Below are positions 1 to 6,528 of a DNA stretch of 9,302 nt, one piece after another (position 1 is the stretch's first letter; each line of letters begins with the position of its first letter). The translations under genes and the position numbers were made by a program. The notes under the pieces were generated by a model, which saw nothing but the letters and a program-made list of their open reading frames with translations, was not told where the DNA came from and ran no database searches. Source of the stretch: an uncultured Acidobacteriota bacterium. GTDB taxonomy: Bacteria; Acidobacteriota; Blastocatellia; Pyrinomonadales; Pyrinomonadaceae. Location of the stretch: NCBI GenBank assembly GCA_902826385.1, contig CADEEU010000125.1, forward strand, positions 1-9,302. The letters run 5' to 3'.

Positions 1-1731
1 AAGGCGGTGATGGATGTTTTCAGTGCATGGAACCCGGAACCGGGCAAAGACCTGCCGGACAACGTGCTAAAAGGCGGCTCGATCCATCTTGAGAATAACC
101 CGGCACTTCTCGGCGTGGGTTACATCATCGGCCCGTACATTTCGGCCATCATGCTCGGCGGCGGCATCTTGTCTTACCTGATCCTGATACCGCTGATCAA
201 ATATATCGGCTCGCTGGCATGGTCGCCGCTGGCCCCGGCCGTTGGAACGACTATCGACAAAATGTCACCCGGGCAGATCAGGGGCGAGTACATCCTGTAC
301 ATCGGCGCCGGGGCGGTGACTGCGGCGGGAATTATCTCGCTGGTGCGGTCGCTGCCGACGATATGGAGCGGCCTGAAATCGGGCCTCGCGGACCTTCGCG
401 GCTCTTCGGGCGGCGTCAACGGCGTGGAGAGGACCGATCAGGACCTGTCGATGAAGTACGTCATCATTGGGCTGATCGTGCTGTTGGCGGCGATCATGCT
501 GGCTCCTTCGCTCGGGCTTTTCATTCTTAACGATCCGGTCGTTTCGATCTTTGGTTCGATCCTGATAATCATTCTCGGATTCCTGTTCGTTACGGTCTCA
601 TCGCGGCTCACGGGCGAGGTCGGCTCTTCTTCAAATCCGATTTCGGGCATGACTGTGGCGACGCTGCTGTTTACGTGTTTGGCATTTCTAGCCCTTGGGT
701 GGACGGCGGCCGATCCTTATTTTGTGACGGCATTGTCGATCGGCGGCATCGTCTGCATCGCGGCTTCAAACGGCGGCACGACTTCGCAGGATTTGAAAAC
801 GGGCTTTTGGGTAGGCGGTACACCGAAAAAACAGCAGATCGCTATCCTCGTGGGTGCGTTGGCTTCGGCGCTTGTGCTTGGGCCGCTGCTTCTATATTTG
901 AACACGGGCGGTACTTACTATCAGAAGGTCGACGCGACCAAGTTTACTCCGGGCTTCGCTGTGACCGAGGACAAGCTCTTCCGCGAGGGCGGAAAGTTGA
1001 AAAGTGAGCAGGTCCATACCGGGCAATATCTTTCCGATACGACACAGTATCGCATTTGGCAGAACACCGATCCGCAGACCGGGCAAATCGGCAAATATCT
1101 TGTGAATCAGCAGGGCCAGCCGGTTTACCTTGTCGATCCCGCCATCAACGGCGTGGTCAAGGAAGATGAGAACGGAAATAAACTGACGCGGTATGACGCT
1201 CCGAAGGCAACGCTGATGAGCTACATCATCAAAGGCGTTCTCGGTCAGGATCTGCCGTGGGGGCTGGTGCTGATCGGCGCAATGATCGCGATCATGCTCG
1301 AGATCGTCGGCGTCCCGTCGCTGGCGTTCGCGGTGGGACTTTATCTGCCGATCGCAACGAGCGCTCCGATCTTTGTCGGCGGTATGGTTCGAAAGGGCGT
1401 GGATGTTTATCTTAAGCGGAAACTTGCCGCCCGAAACCTGACCGAGGATGAGATCGTCGCCGAAACCGATAAATCGCACGGGGTTCTGATGGCCTCGGGC
1501 TACATCGCCGGCGGCGCGATCGCAGGTATTCTGATCGCGATCTTCGCTGTCGTGCCGTGGCTGAAGGACATACAGGACGGTTCGGCAAAATGGGCCAAGG
1601 AAGCTCCAAACCCGTTCTTCGCGGGCGACCAGGCATGGTGGCTCGGGGCGATACCTTTCGCGATCCTGGCGGTTATCCTTTATTTCGTCGGCCGTGAGAA
1701 GTTGATGAAGGGCAAGCCGGACCTCGAGTGA
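1..1731 (+). CDS. OPT-family oligopeptide transporter, 5' end cut off by the window
   Basis: This is an integral inner-membrane transporter. The OPT family is known for proton-coupled uptake of small peptides or metal-peptide chelates; the substrate here cannot be told from sequence. The reading frame is open from base 1, so the apparent GTG/ATG at 7/10 is not the true start. About 576 residues are visible, and bacterial members are usually roughly 630-690 long. Counting from the GTG at base 7, many hydrophobic segments are visible (about 34-68, 150-195, 215-255, 278-298, 417-463, 494-518 and 545-561). Typical family stretches are GEVGSSSNPISGMT near 204-217 and DLKTGFWVGGTPKKQQ near 262-277. 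A hydrophilic loop of roughly 95 residues (about 303-398) precedes the conserved PKATLM segment and LPWGLVLIG. The C-terminus is complete. The gene stands alone on its downstream side, with a strong terminator 21 bases after the stop. The family call is confident; the substrate is unknown. Confidence 0.9.
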   Translation, partial: KAVMDVFSAWNPEPGKDLPDNVLKGGSIHLENNPALLGVGYIIGPYISAIMLGGGILSYLILIPLIKYIGSLAWSPLAPAVGTTIDKMSPGQIRGEYILYIGAGAVTAAGIISLVRSLPTIWSGLKSGLADLRGSSGGVNGVERTDQDLSMKYVIIGLIVLLAAIMLAPSLGLFILNDPVVSIFGSILIIILGFLFVTVSSRLTGEVGSSSNPISGMTVATLLFTCLAFLALGWTAADPYFVTALSIGGIVCIAASNGGTTSQDLKTGFWVGGTPKKQQIAILVGALASALVLGPLLLYLNTGGTYYQKVDATKFTPGFAVTEDKLFREGGKLKSEQVHTGQYLSDTTQYRIWQNTDPQTGQIGKYLVNQQGQPVYLVDPAINGVVKEDENGNKLTRYDAPKATLMSYIIKGVLGQDLPWGLVLIGAMIAIMLEIVGVPSLAFAVGLYLPIATSAPIFVGGMVRKGVDVYLKRKLAARNLTEDEIVAETDKSHGVLMASGYIAGGAIAGILIAIFAVVPWLKDIQDGSAKWAKEAPNPFFAGDQAWWLGAIPFAILAVILYFVGREKLMKGKPDLE

Positions 1732-1752
1732 CAGGGTAAAACGTCTGCAGAC

Positions 1753-1792
1753 AAGGCCGCGTTTGCGATATACTTCGCAAACGCGGCTTTTT
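1753..1792 (+). terminator. strong intrinsic terminator after the OPT transporter gene
   Basis: A perfect 13-bp GC-rich stem pairs 1756-1768 (GCCGCGTTTGCGA) with 1775-1787. It has a six-base loop (TATACT) and is followed by five T (1788-1792). Flanking A and G bases can extend the pairing into the T tract. It lies between the transporter stop and the next gene and acts on the + strand. The loop is itself a good -10-like hexamer (see findings). Confidence 0.9.
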
Positions 1793-1809
1793 CTGCGCGT
1801 TGGTAATTT

Positions 1810-3729
1810 ATGCGAAGTTTTCTTCCCGTGTTCCTGTTGCTGCTCGTCGCTTCCGTTTTTCCGCAAGTTGAAGACGGTCTCGTCGCACCGACGCCCGAGC
1901 CGGCAAGTTCCACGCTCAGGGCGCGCGTTTATTTCGAAAATTCCGGGCGGCCGGTTCGCCGGACAAACGTGGTCCTGCTTTCAGCAAAAGACAATCCCCG
2001 CGAGGCTTCGGGCCTGACCGATGCTCAGGGAAATCTTGTTATAAAAAATCTCCGTGCAGGCAAATACTACGCAATTGTGAATGCTCCCGGAGCAGTATCG
2101 CCAATTGCTTATATCGACTATCGCAGAACACGCTCCGAGACTTTTGACGAACAACTTGCGCCGTTTCCGCCGATCATCGTGAACGGCGTATCGGATGTGG
2201 AAACGATCATTCAAGTTAAGATGGGCGGAGCTATCAGCGGCCGAATCTCGTACACTGACGGCGGGCCGGCGATCGGCGTCAGGGTCGAGATTTTAAGGAA
2301 GGTGGCGGATGAATATCTTCCGACACTCCCTAATTTTACTGCGCTGTCACAGGCGATTGTCGGCGGAGCCGGAACTTTTCGTACTGACGACCGCGGGCAA
2401 TATCGATTTGCCGGCTTGCCGGAGGGCGAGTATATCGTCAAGGTTACGGAGGAAATGGTCCATTCGAACGACCCGGGCCGTCCGAACCGAATGGGCTTCG
2501 ACGATATGATCTTCGGAAGCGCCTCGCTTGTAAGTGTGTTCTTCGGCGATGCGTTCGACCTCGAAAACGCTCAAAAGCTAAAGGTTGAATTTGGTCAGGA
2601 GTATAGCGAGGCGAACATAGTGATTCCTGAGAGGCCGCTGCACATCCTTGAAGGCAGGCTCGTATCCGCTAAGGACAAACTGCCTATCCGCGGTGCCCGC
2701 CTGACCGTTACACTAGTGGGCGACACACCGAATATTGAAGAGAGTTCCCGCCAGGGCCGACGGGATCACGCTGCCTATACGGACGACAAGGGGAATTGGA
2801 TGTTCACCGACCTTCCGAAAGGAAAGTACAAGGTCGTCGCACAAGCTGTGGATTCGCACTTCGATGACGCGAGCAAGACCTATGGCTCCGACCGCTCAGC
2901 CGCAAATTCTATGGCAAGTGCGGCAAATGCCGTCAACACCGCGATGAACGCCGTTCGTGGAGGCGCCGGAACTTCAGAAAAACCGCCGCCGCCAAAATTT
3001 GCGAAAAAATCGGCCGAGTTCGTCATTGAAGAAAAAGACCTAACCGAACAGGTTATAGAACTGAGCTTTGGAGCGACCTTAAAGGGCAACGTAATTATCG
3101 AAGACGACGACGGGCTTACTGAATCGCTGACACTTATGGCCGCCGACGAAGGTAGCGACATAACGAGGTCGACAACGATCTATCCATACGATTACGACCC
3201 CGAAACCGGACAGCGAAAGTCCGCGAAATTAAAAGAGTTTGCGATAGACTCAATCAGCTCCGGGCTGACCTACCTAACTATTCATACCAGCGCAAAAGGT
3301 CTTTATGTAAAAAGCGCTTTTCATGGCCAGATTGACCTGCTGAAAGGGCCGATCAATCTAAAGGACGGCGAAGTTCTTTCAAACATAAAGATCGTGCTTG
3401 CCAAAGATTCGGGTGAGCTGGAAGTGACGGTGATAGATGGGGACGATCGACCGGTTTCGGGTTACGACCTGATGCTGGTTCCGACCGATCCGGCCAAATA
3501 CAAGAATTCAAGTTTTTACCGCTCGGCGCGATCCGACGTAAATGGTGAATTCAAGGTCAGCCTGCCGCCGTTCGAATATGCCGCGGTCGTGTTTCCGCGC
3601 ACATTTGCGAAGGAAAGCCGTACAGACTTTCACAAATGGCTGGCGGGGGCCGTTAAATCTGCTCAAACTTTCAAGATAGAGGCTGCTAAAACAACGAAAG
3701 CCAGGATCGCAATAAGAAAAGAACGATAA
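1810..3729 (+). CDS. secreted protein with repeated carboxypeptidase-regulatory-like (CNA-B-type) beta-sandwich domains
   Basis: The 639-residue protein begins with a clear Sec signal peptide: MRS, then a hydrophobic core FLPVFLLLLVASVF, with probable cleavage near residues 19-24. The rest is soluble, so it is expected to be exported to the periplasm or beyond. Several regions resemble CarboxypepD_reg/CNA-B beta-sandwich modules, each with the pattern G-x-V/I, a variable loop, then T-D-x-x-G-x-[YWL]-x-[FI]-x-x-L-x-x-G-x-Y. They lie at about 36-95, 138-215 (TDDRGQYRFAGLPEGEY) and 277-346 (TDDKGNWMFTDLPKGKY). More degenerate ones lie at about 418-440 and 535-600 (DVNGEFKVSLPPFEY). Residues 360-395 are an Ala/Gly/Pro-rich linker ending in four prolines. 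No catalytic motif, TonB plug, beta-barrel or sorting signal is visible, so the domains are probably structural or binding modules. The ATG at 1810 gives the complete signal peptide; no Shine-Dalgarno sequence is evident. The specific role is unknown. Confidence 0.85.
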   Translation: MRSFLPVFLLLLVASVFPQVEDGLVAPTPEPASSTLRARVYFENSGRPVRRTNVVLLSAKDNPREASGLTDAQGNLVIKNLRAGKYYAIVNAPGAVSPIAYIDYRRTRSETFDEQLAPFPPIIVNGVSDVETIIQVKMGGAISGRISYTDGGPAIGVRVEILRKVADEYLPTLPNFTALSQAIVGGAGTFRTDDRGQYRFAGLPEGEYIVKVTEEMVHSNDPGRPNRMGFDDMIFGSASLVSVFFGDAFDLENAQKLKVEFGQEYSEANIVIPERPLHILEGRLVSAKDKLPIRGARLTVTLVGDTPNIEESSRQGRRDHAAYTDDKGNWMFTDLPKGKYKVVAQAVDSHFDDASKTYGSDRSAANSMASAANAVNTAMNAVRGGAGTSEKPPPPKFAKKSAEFVIEEKDLTEQVIELSFGATLKGNVIIEDDDGLTESLTLMAADEGSDITRSTTIYPYDYDPETGQRKSAKLKEFAIDSISSGLTYLTIHTSAKGLYVKSAFHGQIDLLKGPINLKDGEVLSNIKIVLAKDSGELEVTVIDGDDRPVSGYDLMLVPTDPAKYKNSSFYRSARSDVNGEFKVSLPPFEYAAVVFPRTFAKESRTDFHKWLAGAVKSAQTFKIEAAKTTKARIAIRKER

Positions 3730-3743
3730 ACCTTAACAAAGTG

Positions 3744-3773
3744 TTGGTCTTTTTTTTTCGGACACGCTATACT
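3744..3773 (+). promoter_or_regulatory. weak candidate promoter for the pilin-like lipoprotein gene
   Basis: TATACT (3768-3773) matches the sigma-70 -10 consensus at five of six positions and is preceded by GC. TTGGTC (3744-3749), 18 bases upstream, matches the -35 consensus only in TTG. The -10 sits inside the left arm and loop of the terminator hairpin at 3760-3793. Transcription would start near 3780, leaving a leader of about 85 bases. This is a motif match only. Confidence 0.3.
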
Positions 3774-3793
3774 ACTCATGGCGTGTCCTTTTT
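3760..3793 (+). terminator. intrinsic terminator after the secreted multi-domain gene
   Basis: GGACACGC (3760-3767) pairs with GCGTGTCC (3781-3788). Three more pairs, one of them G-T, extend the stem inward to 11 bp around a seven-base loop (3771-3777). Five T follow (3789-3793). The hairpin starts 31 bases after the stop at 3729. A run of nine T (3750-3758) lies just upstream of the stem. Confidence 0.8.
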
Positions 3794-3864
3794 ATCCCCG
3801 GTCGCGCTATCCGATTTAAAAAGTCACGCACTAAATTTCAAGCGATATTTACGGTATTCTCCGA

Positions 3865-4734
3865 ATGGCCAGTATTCGTTTAAATCCTTTTATAAGTGTA
3901 ATTGTACTGTTTTTGACAGCGGTATTTGCCAACGCGTGTTCGGTTGCGGAGTCAAAGAACGAACAGGCTGCGGCGAATGCGGCTTCGGCAAAAACGGCCG
4001 ATCCGGCCAAAAAGGGAGCCGCGATAAAGATCGAGGCAAACGGTCCGGCCGACGTAGTGCGCGTGTTTTACGGCCATTTGCGTGAAAAGCGTTTCCGCGA
4101 AGCGATCTATCTGACCAACCTCCGGCCCGCGATCGAAGGTTTGTCGGACACAGAGTTGAAGGATTTTCAGGTCGATCTGGAAAATGTAGCGAGGCACGTG
4201 CCGACCGAGATCGAGATAAACGGCGAGATCGTATCGGGCGATCAGGCCACGGTCACGGCTAAGCTGCAGGGCGAAGAACTCGACAAACCAGAGCTTCAGG
4301 AGCTGAGGCTGCGGAAGGAAAAAGACGTTTGGGTCATTTTGACCGTCGATGAAACAGCCGAAAAACGGATCAGGCAGGAAGGCAAACTCTATCTTCGAAA
4401 TTTAAGGATAGAAACGCATCACGGCGAGGCCAAAGCAATGCTCGACCGCATTGCCCGGGCCCAAATGGCTTTTGCGGCACAGAACGGAGGCAAATACGGC
4501 GAGATGCGGGCGTTGGTAGATGGCAAATTGCTGGCGTCGGACGTTCTGTCGGCGGAATCAACCGGATACACGTATGTTGTGACCGTTACCGATAGCGGAA
4601 GTAAATACTACGCAACCGCGACTCCGGCGGAGTACGGTAAGAGCGGTTTGATGTCGTTTCTGGTCCGGTTAAGTGAAAAAGGTTCGCCGCTGCTTAGCGG
4701 CAAGGACGCGGGCGGGAAACCGCTGCAAAATTGA
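3865..4734 (+). CDS. probable lipoprotein: DUF4878/NTF2-like region fused to a type IV pilin-like globular domain
   Basis: The 289-residue protein has an N-terminal hydrophobic signal (residues 8-22, FISVIVLFLTAVFAN) ending in A-N-A-C. Cys25 is a plausible but imperfect lipobox cysteine, so membrane anchoring by a lipid is inferred. Residues 28-57 are a charged, Ala/Lys-rich linker. Residues 60-165 (PADVVRVFYGHLREKRF..., ending in WVILTV) resemble the small alpha+beta DUF4878/NTF2-like lipoprotein domains. Residues 186-289 resemble the globular part of acidobacterial prepilin/GspG-like proteins: E-A-K-A-M-L-x-x-I-x-x-A-Q, then G-x-x-Y-x-x-M-x-x-L, G-Y-x-Y, YYATATPAEYG, SF and a terminal D-x-G-G-K-P-L. 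The pilin N-terminal helix and prepilin cleavage site are absent. It is followed by a PilZ gene. The start ATG gives the complete signal; no clear ribosome binding site is seen. Function is unknown. Confidence 0.75.
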   Translation: MASIRLNPFISVIVLFLTAVFANACSVAESKNEQAAANAASAKTADPAKKGAAIKIEANGPADVVRVFYGHLREKRFREAIYLTNLRPAIEGLSDTELKDFQVDLENVARHVPTEIEINGEIVSGDQATVTAKLQGEELDKPELQELRLRKEKDVWVILTVDETAEKRIRQEGKLYLRNLRIETHHGEAKAMLDRIARAQMAFAAQNGGKYGEMRALVDGKLLASDVLSAESTGYTYVVTVTDSGSKYYATATPAEYGKSGLMSFLVRLSEKGSPLLSGKDAGGKPLQN

Positions 4735-4762
4735 ATGGAAGCTTCACGCCATTCATCGTTTT
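4732..4762 (+). terminator. possible weak terminator overlapping the lipoprotein stop codon
   Basis: TGAATGG (4732-4738, beginning with the stop codon) pairs perfectly with CCATTCA (4749-4755). The loop is ten bases, and TCGTTTT follows. The stem is short and AT-rich and the T run is interrupted, so termination would be inefficient. Read-through into the PilZ gene, about 80 bases further on, is plausible. Confidence 0.4.
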
Positions 4763-4770
4763 AATTATTA

Positions 4771-4794
4771 CGAAGAGAATTCCCCCTCTCTTCG
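4771..4794. repeat. inverted repeat in the leader of the PilZ gene
   Basis: CGAAGAGA (4771-4778) and TCTCTTCG (4787-4794) are perfect 8-bp complements around an eight-base pyrimidine-rich spacer. No T tract follows on the + strand, so it does not look like a terminator. It lies 45 bases before the PilZ ATG and could be an mRNA leader hairpin or an operator. No function is shown. Confidence 0.5.
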
Positions 4795-4826
4795 CCACCG
4801 ACCCCCAAGGTTCAGTCTCACATTTC

Positions 4827-4831
4827 AAAGG
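4827..4831 (+). promoter_or_regulatory. ribosome binding site of the PilZ gene
   Basis: AAAGG lies eight bases before the ATG at 4840, a good Shine-Dalgarno match and spacing, and it supports that start. It is the only clear one in the window. The other genes with visible starts have no comparable purine tract. Confidence 0.6.
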
Positions 4832-4839
4832 CAATCAAG

Positions 4840-5310
4840 ATGTTAAGAGAACTGGTCTCAAGATTTAGCAGCACCATGGCCCAACGAAGGGCGGCGGCTA
4901 GAAAAGGTTATAACGTACCCGTAAAAGTATGCTTTGCACCGGAGAAAAATAGCCCGGTCAAATCGCACGGCCGCTGCGATGAAGCTTTTCTTTCGGGCGA
5001 AACAAGCGACGTAAGTGATACCGGCGTCGGGTTTTTCGTTTCGTCGATACGGATAAAAGAAAAATATCTGGTCGGTCAGGACCGGCTGTTGAATTTGGAG
5101 CTTGATCTTTCAGGTCGAAAAATTCGCATGCAGGTCCGCGGCGTGCGTTACGAGCGCGTCGGGATTCACTTGTCCACCGAGCGATACGCGGTCGGAGCCA
5201 CGATCGTCAGCGTGAATGAGGAAGATCAGGCCGCCTACGAACACCTGCTGCGGCACGGGCATAATTCGGGTAACCCGATATCGTCGATTATCGAGGTAGG
5301 TGCTGAATAG
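4840..5310 (+). CDS. PilZ-domain protein, predicted c-di-GMP receptor
   Basis: The 156-residue soluble protein carries both parts of the canonical PilZ c-di-GMP-binding signature. RxxxR is at residues 17-21 (R-A-A-A-R), and the [D/N]xSxxG motif is DVSDTG at 57-62. A PilZ beta-barrel follows (FFVSSIRI, LNLELDL, IRMQVRGVRYERVGIHL), then an acidic C-terminal helix and tail (about 124-156). PilZ proteins bind cyclic di-GMP and pass the signal to motility, pilus, exopolysaccharide or transcription targets. No partner domain is fused here, so the output must go through another protein. The region between the two motifs (about 22-56) is slightly long. The gene has its own ribosome binding site and ends at a strong terminator. 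It probably forms a single-gene unit or is co-transcribed with the preceding lipoprotein gene by read-through. The family is confident; the target is unknown. Confidence 0.88.
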   Translation: MLRELVSRFSSTMAQRRAAARKGYNVPVKVCFAPEKNSPVKSHGRCDEAFLSGETSDVSDTGVGFFVSSIRIKEKYLVGQDRLLNLELDLSGRKIRMQVRGVRYERVGIHLSTERYAVGATIVSVNEEDQAAYEHLLRHGHNSGNPISSIIEVGAE

Positions 5311-5332
5311 ACAATCAGTCGGATTTATTTTG

Positions 5333-5372
5333 AAACGAGGCCGTCCTGGAAAGGGCGGCCTCGTTTTTTTTT
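5333..5372 (+). terminator. strong intrinsic terminator after the PilZ gene
   Basis: CGAGGCCGTCC (5336-5346) pairs with GGGCGGCCTCG (5353-5363), with one G-T pair and a six-base loop (TGGAAA). A continuous run of nine T (5364-5372) follows, and AAA before the stem can pair with its first bases. It begins 22 bases after the stop at 5310. Confidence 0.93.
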
Positions 5373-5388
5373 GGGTAACCGCGCGATT

Positions 5389-5417
5389 TTGTTTTTGGCC
5401 GCCTTGGATGATTTACT
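5389..5417 (+). promoter_or_regulatory. weak candidate promoter giving a near-leaderless oxidoreductase mRNA
   Basis: TTGTTT (5389-5394) and TTTACT (5412-5417) are separated by exactly 17 bases. The match to consensus is partial (three and four of six). The -10 box ends seven bases before the ATG at 5425, so transcription would start at or next to the start codon. That fits the absence of a Shine-Dalgarno sequence. A promoter is needed in this region because a strong terminator ends at 5372. Confidence 0.28.
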
Positions 5418-5424
5418 TTTGGTT

Positions 5425-6528
5425 ATGAAGGATTCGATCGGCGTAGGAATTATCGGAACGGGCTTTGCCCGCAAAGTACAAATGCCGGCTTTTGCCGCGT
5501 GTCGCAATGCACGAATTGTTTCCGTAGCGAGCGGCAGCTTCGAAAATGCCAAAACCGCCGCAACCGAGTTCGGGGCCGAACATTTTACCAGCAACTGGCG
5601 AGAGACCGCCGGGCACGCCGACGTCGATCTGGTCTGCATCACAACGCCGCCCAGTCTGCACCGCGAAATGACGCTGGCCGCAATAGAGAACGGAAAGCAC
5701 GTCCTGTGCGAAAAACCGATGGCGATGACGGTGGCCGAGGCCGCAGAAATGACGGCCTCGGCCGAGAAGGCAGGTGTGCTGGCACTGATAGATTTCGAGC
5801 TGCGATTTCAGCCCGGGCGGCAAAAAGCCTATGCGATGATTCGTAACGGCGAGATAGGAAAGATTCGCCACGCGAAATGGAGCTTTCGGGCGCCGCAGCG
5901 GGGAAATCCGAATCTGCCGTGGAATTGGTGGTCGGATATCGAACAGGGCGGCGGAGCATTAGGCGCGATCAATTCGCACATTATCGATTCTTTCCACTGG
6001 TTTCTGGGCACCGAGGTTTCGTCCGTTTTTTGTCAGCTTCATTCGCACGTGAAACGACGCCCGTATGACGGCGGTTTTCGGGACGTTACGACGGACGATG
6101 AGGCGAACATGATCTTGCGTTTTGACGACGGGGAATTGTGCGACGACGCGACCGGCATCGTTTCCGTTTCAATGCTCGAACAGCCGGAATATGTGAGTCG
6201 ATTTGAGATATTCGGCACCGACGGTGCGATGCGGATCGATCATCGCGGCGACGTGTTTATCGCCAAAAACGGCGAAGGCGAATGGACCGCGGTCGAGGTC
6301 GAATTCGGCAAGGCCGTCCCGGGACTTCCCGACACCGGTTTCCCGCGCGGGTTTATGGAATTTGCTCCTAGGATCATCGAAGCGATCCGCGAGGGTAAGC
6401 CGGATATCGAATATGCGGCGACGTTCAATGACGGACTGAAAGTACAACGCGTTCAGGACGCTGCGAGAGAGTCTAACGCGACCGGAACGGCGATACGCCT
6501 GGGAACGCAGGCGCCCTCGTCTGCATAA
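5425..6528 (+). CDS. Gfo/Idh/MocA-family NAD(P)-dependent oxidoreductase
   Basis: The 367-residue protein has the usual two-domain layout of the family. An N-terminal Rossmann fold has the nucleotide-binding glycine motif G-V-G-I-I-G-T-G at residues 6-13. The conserved E-K-P is at 96-98 (HVLCEKPMAMT). The C-terminal alpha/beta domain has GGGALGAINSHIIDSFHW (about 175-192), whose His and Asp fall where the family has substrate-side residues. Members oxidise or reduce sugars, inositols, sugar acids or related compounds; the substrate cannot be named here. No signal peptide is seen, so it is cytoplasmic. I chose the ATG at 5425 because the frame upstream (from 5371) encodes a hydrophobic stretch unlike the family and overlaps the terminator. 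The last ten codons (residues 358-367) lie inside the palindromic element at 6496-6699, and the TAA stop begins on that arm's last base. The true ancestral C-terminus may have been replaced. Family confidence is high. Confidence 0.9.
   Translation: MKDSIGVGIIGTGFARKVQMPAFAACRNARIVSVASGSFENAKTAATEFGAEHFTSNWRETAGHADVDLVCITTPPSLHREMTLAAIENGKHVLCEKPMAMTVAEAAEMTASAEKAGVLALIDFELRFQPGRQKAYAMIRNGEIGKIRHAKWSFRAPQRGNPNLPWNWWSDIEQGGGALGAINSHIIDSFHWFLGTEVSSVFCQLHSHVKRRPYDGGFRDVTTDDEANMILRFDDGELCDDATGIVSVSMLEQPEYVSRFEIFGTDGAMRIDHRGDVFIAKNGEGEWTAVEVEFGKAVPGLPDTGFPRGFMEFAPRIIEAIREGKPDIEYAATFNDGLKVQRVQDAARESNATGTAIRLGTQAPSSA

Noticed and set aside
892..1866. 324-residue open frame on the - strand across the OPT gene
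   Set aside because: It lies antisense to a clear OPT coding frame. Its protein is Arg/His/Asp-rich with no recognisable domain, as expected of a shadow frame in GC-rich coding sequence.
3741..4085. GTG-initiated frame overlapping the lipoprotein start
   Set aside because: It runs through a terminator hairpin and then overlaps the well-supported lipoprotein frame. The product is a Cys/Gly/Arg-rich shadow.
4743..4771. Promoter for the PilZ gene (TTCACG-17-TATTAC)
   Set aside because: Both boxes match consensus at only four of six positions and fall within other small hairpins. This is too weak to annotate.
5371..5424. Upstream TTG start extending the oxidoreductase by 18 residues
   Set aside because: It would start inside the T tract of the PilZ terminator and add a hydrophobic stretch foreign to the family, whose members begin just before the Rossmann glycine motif.
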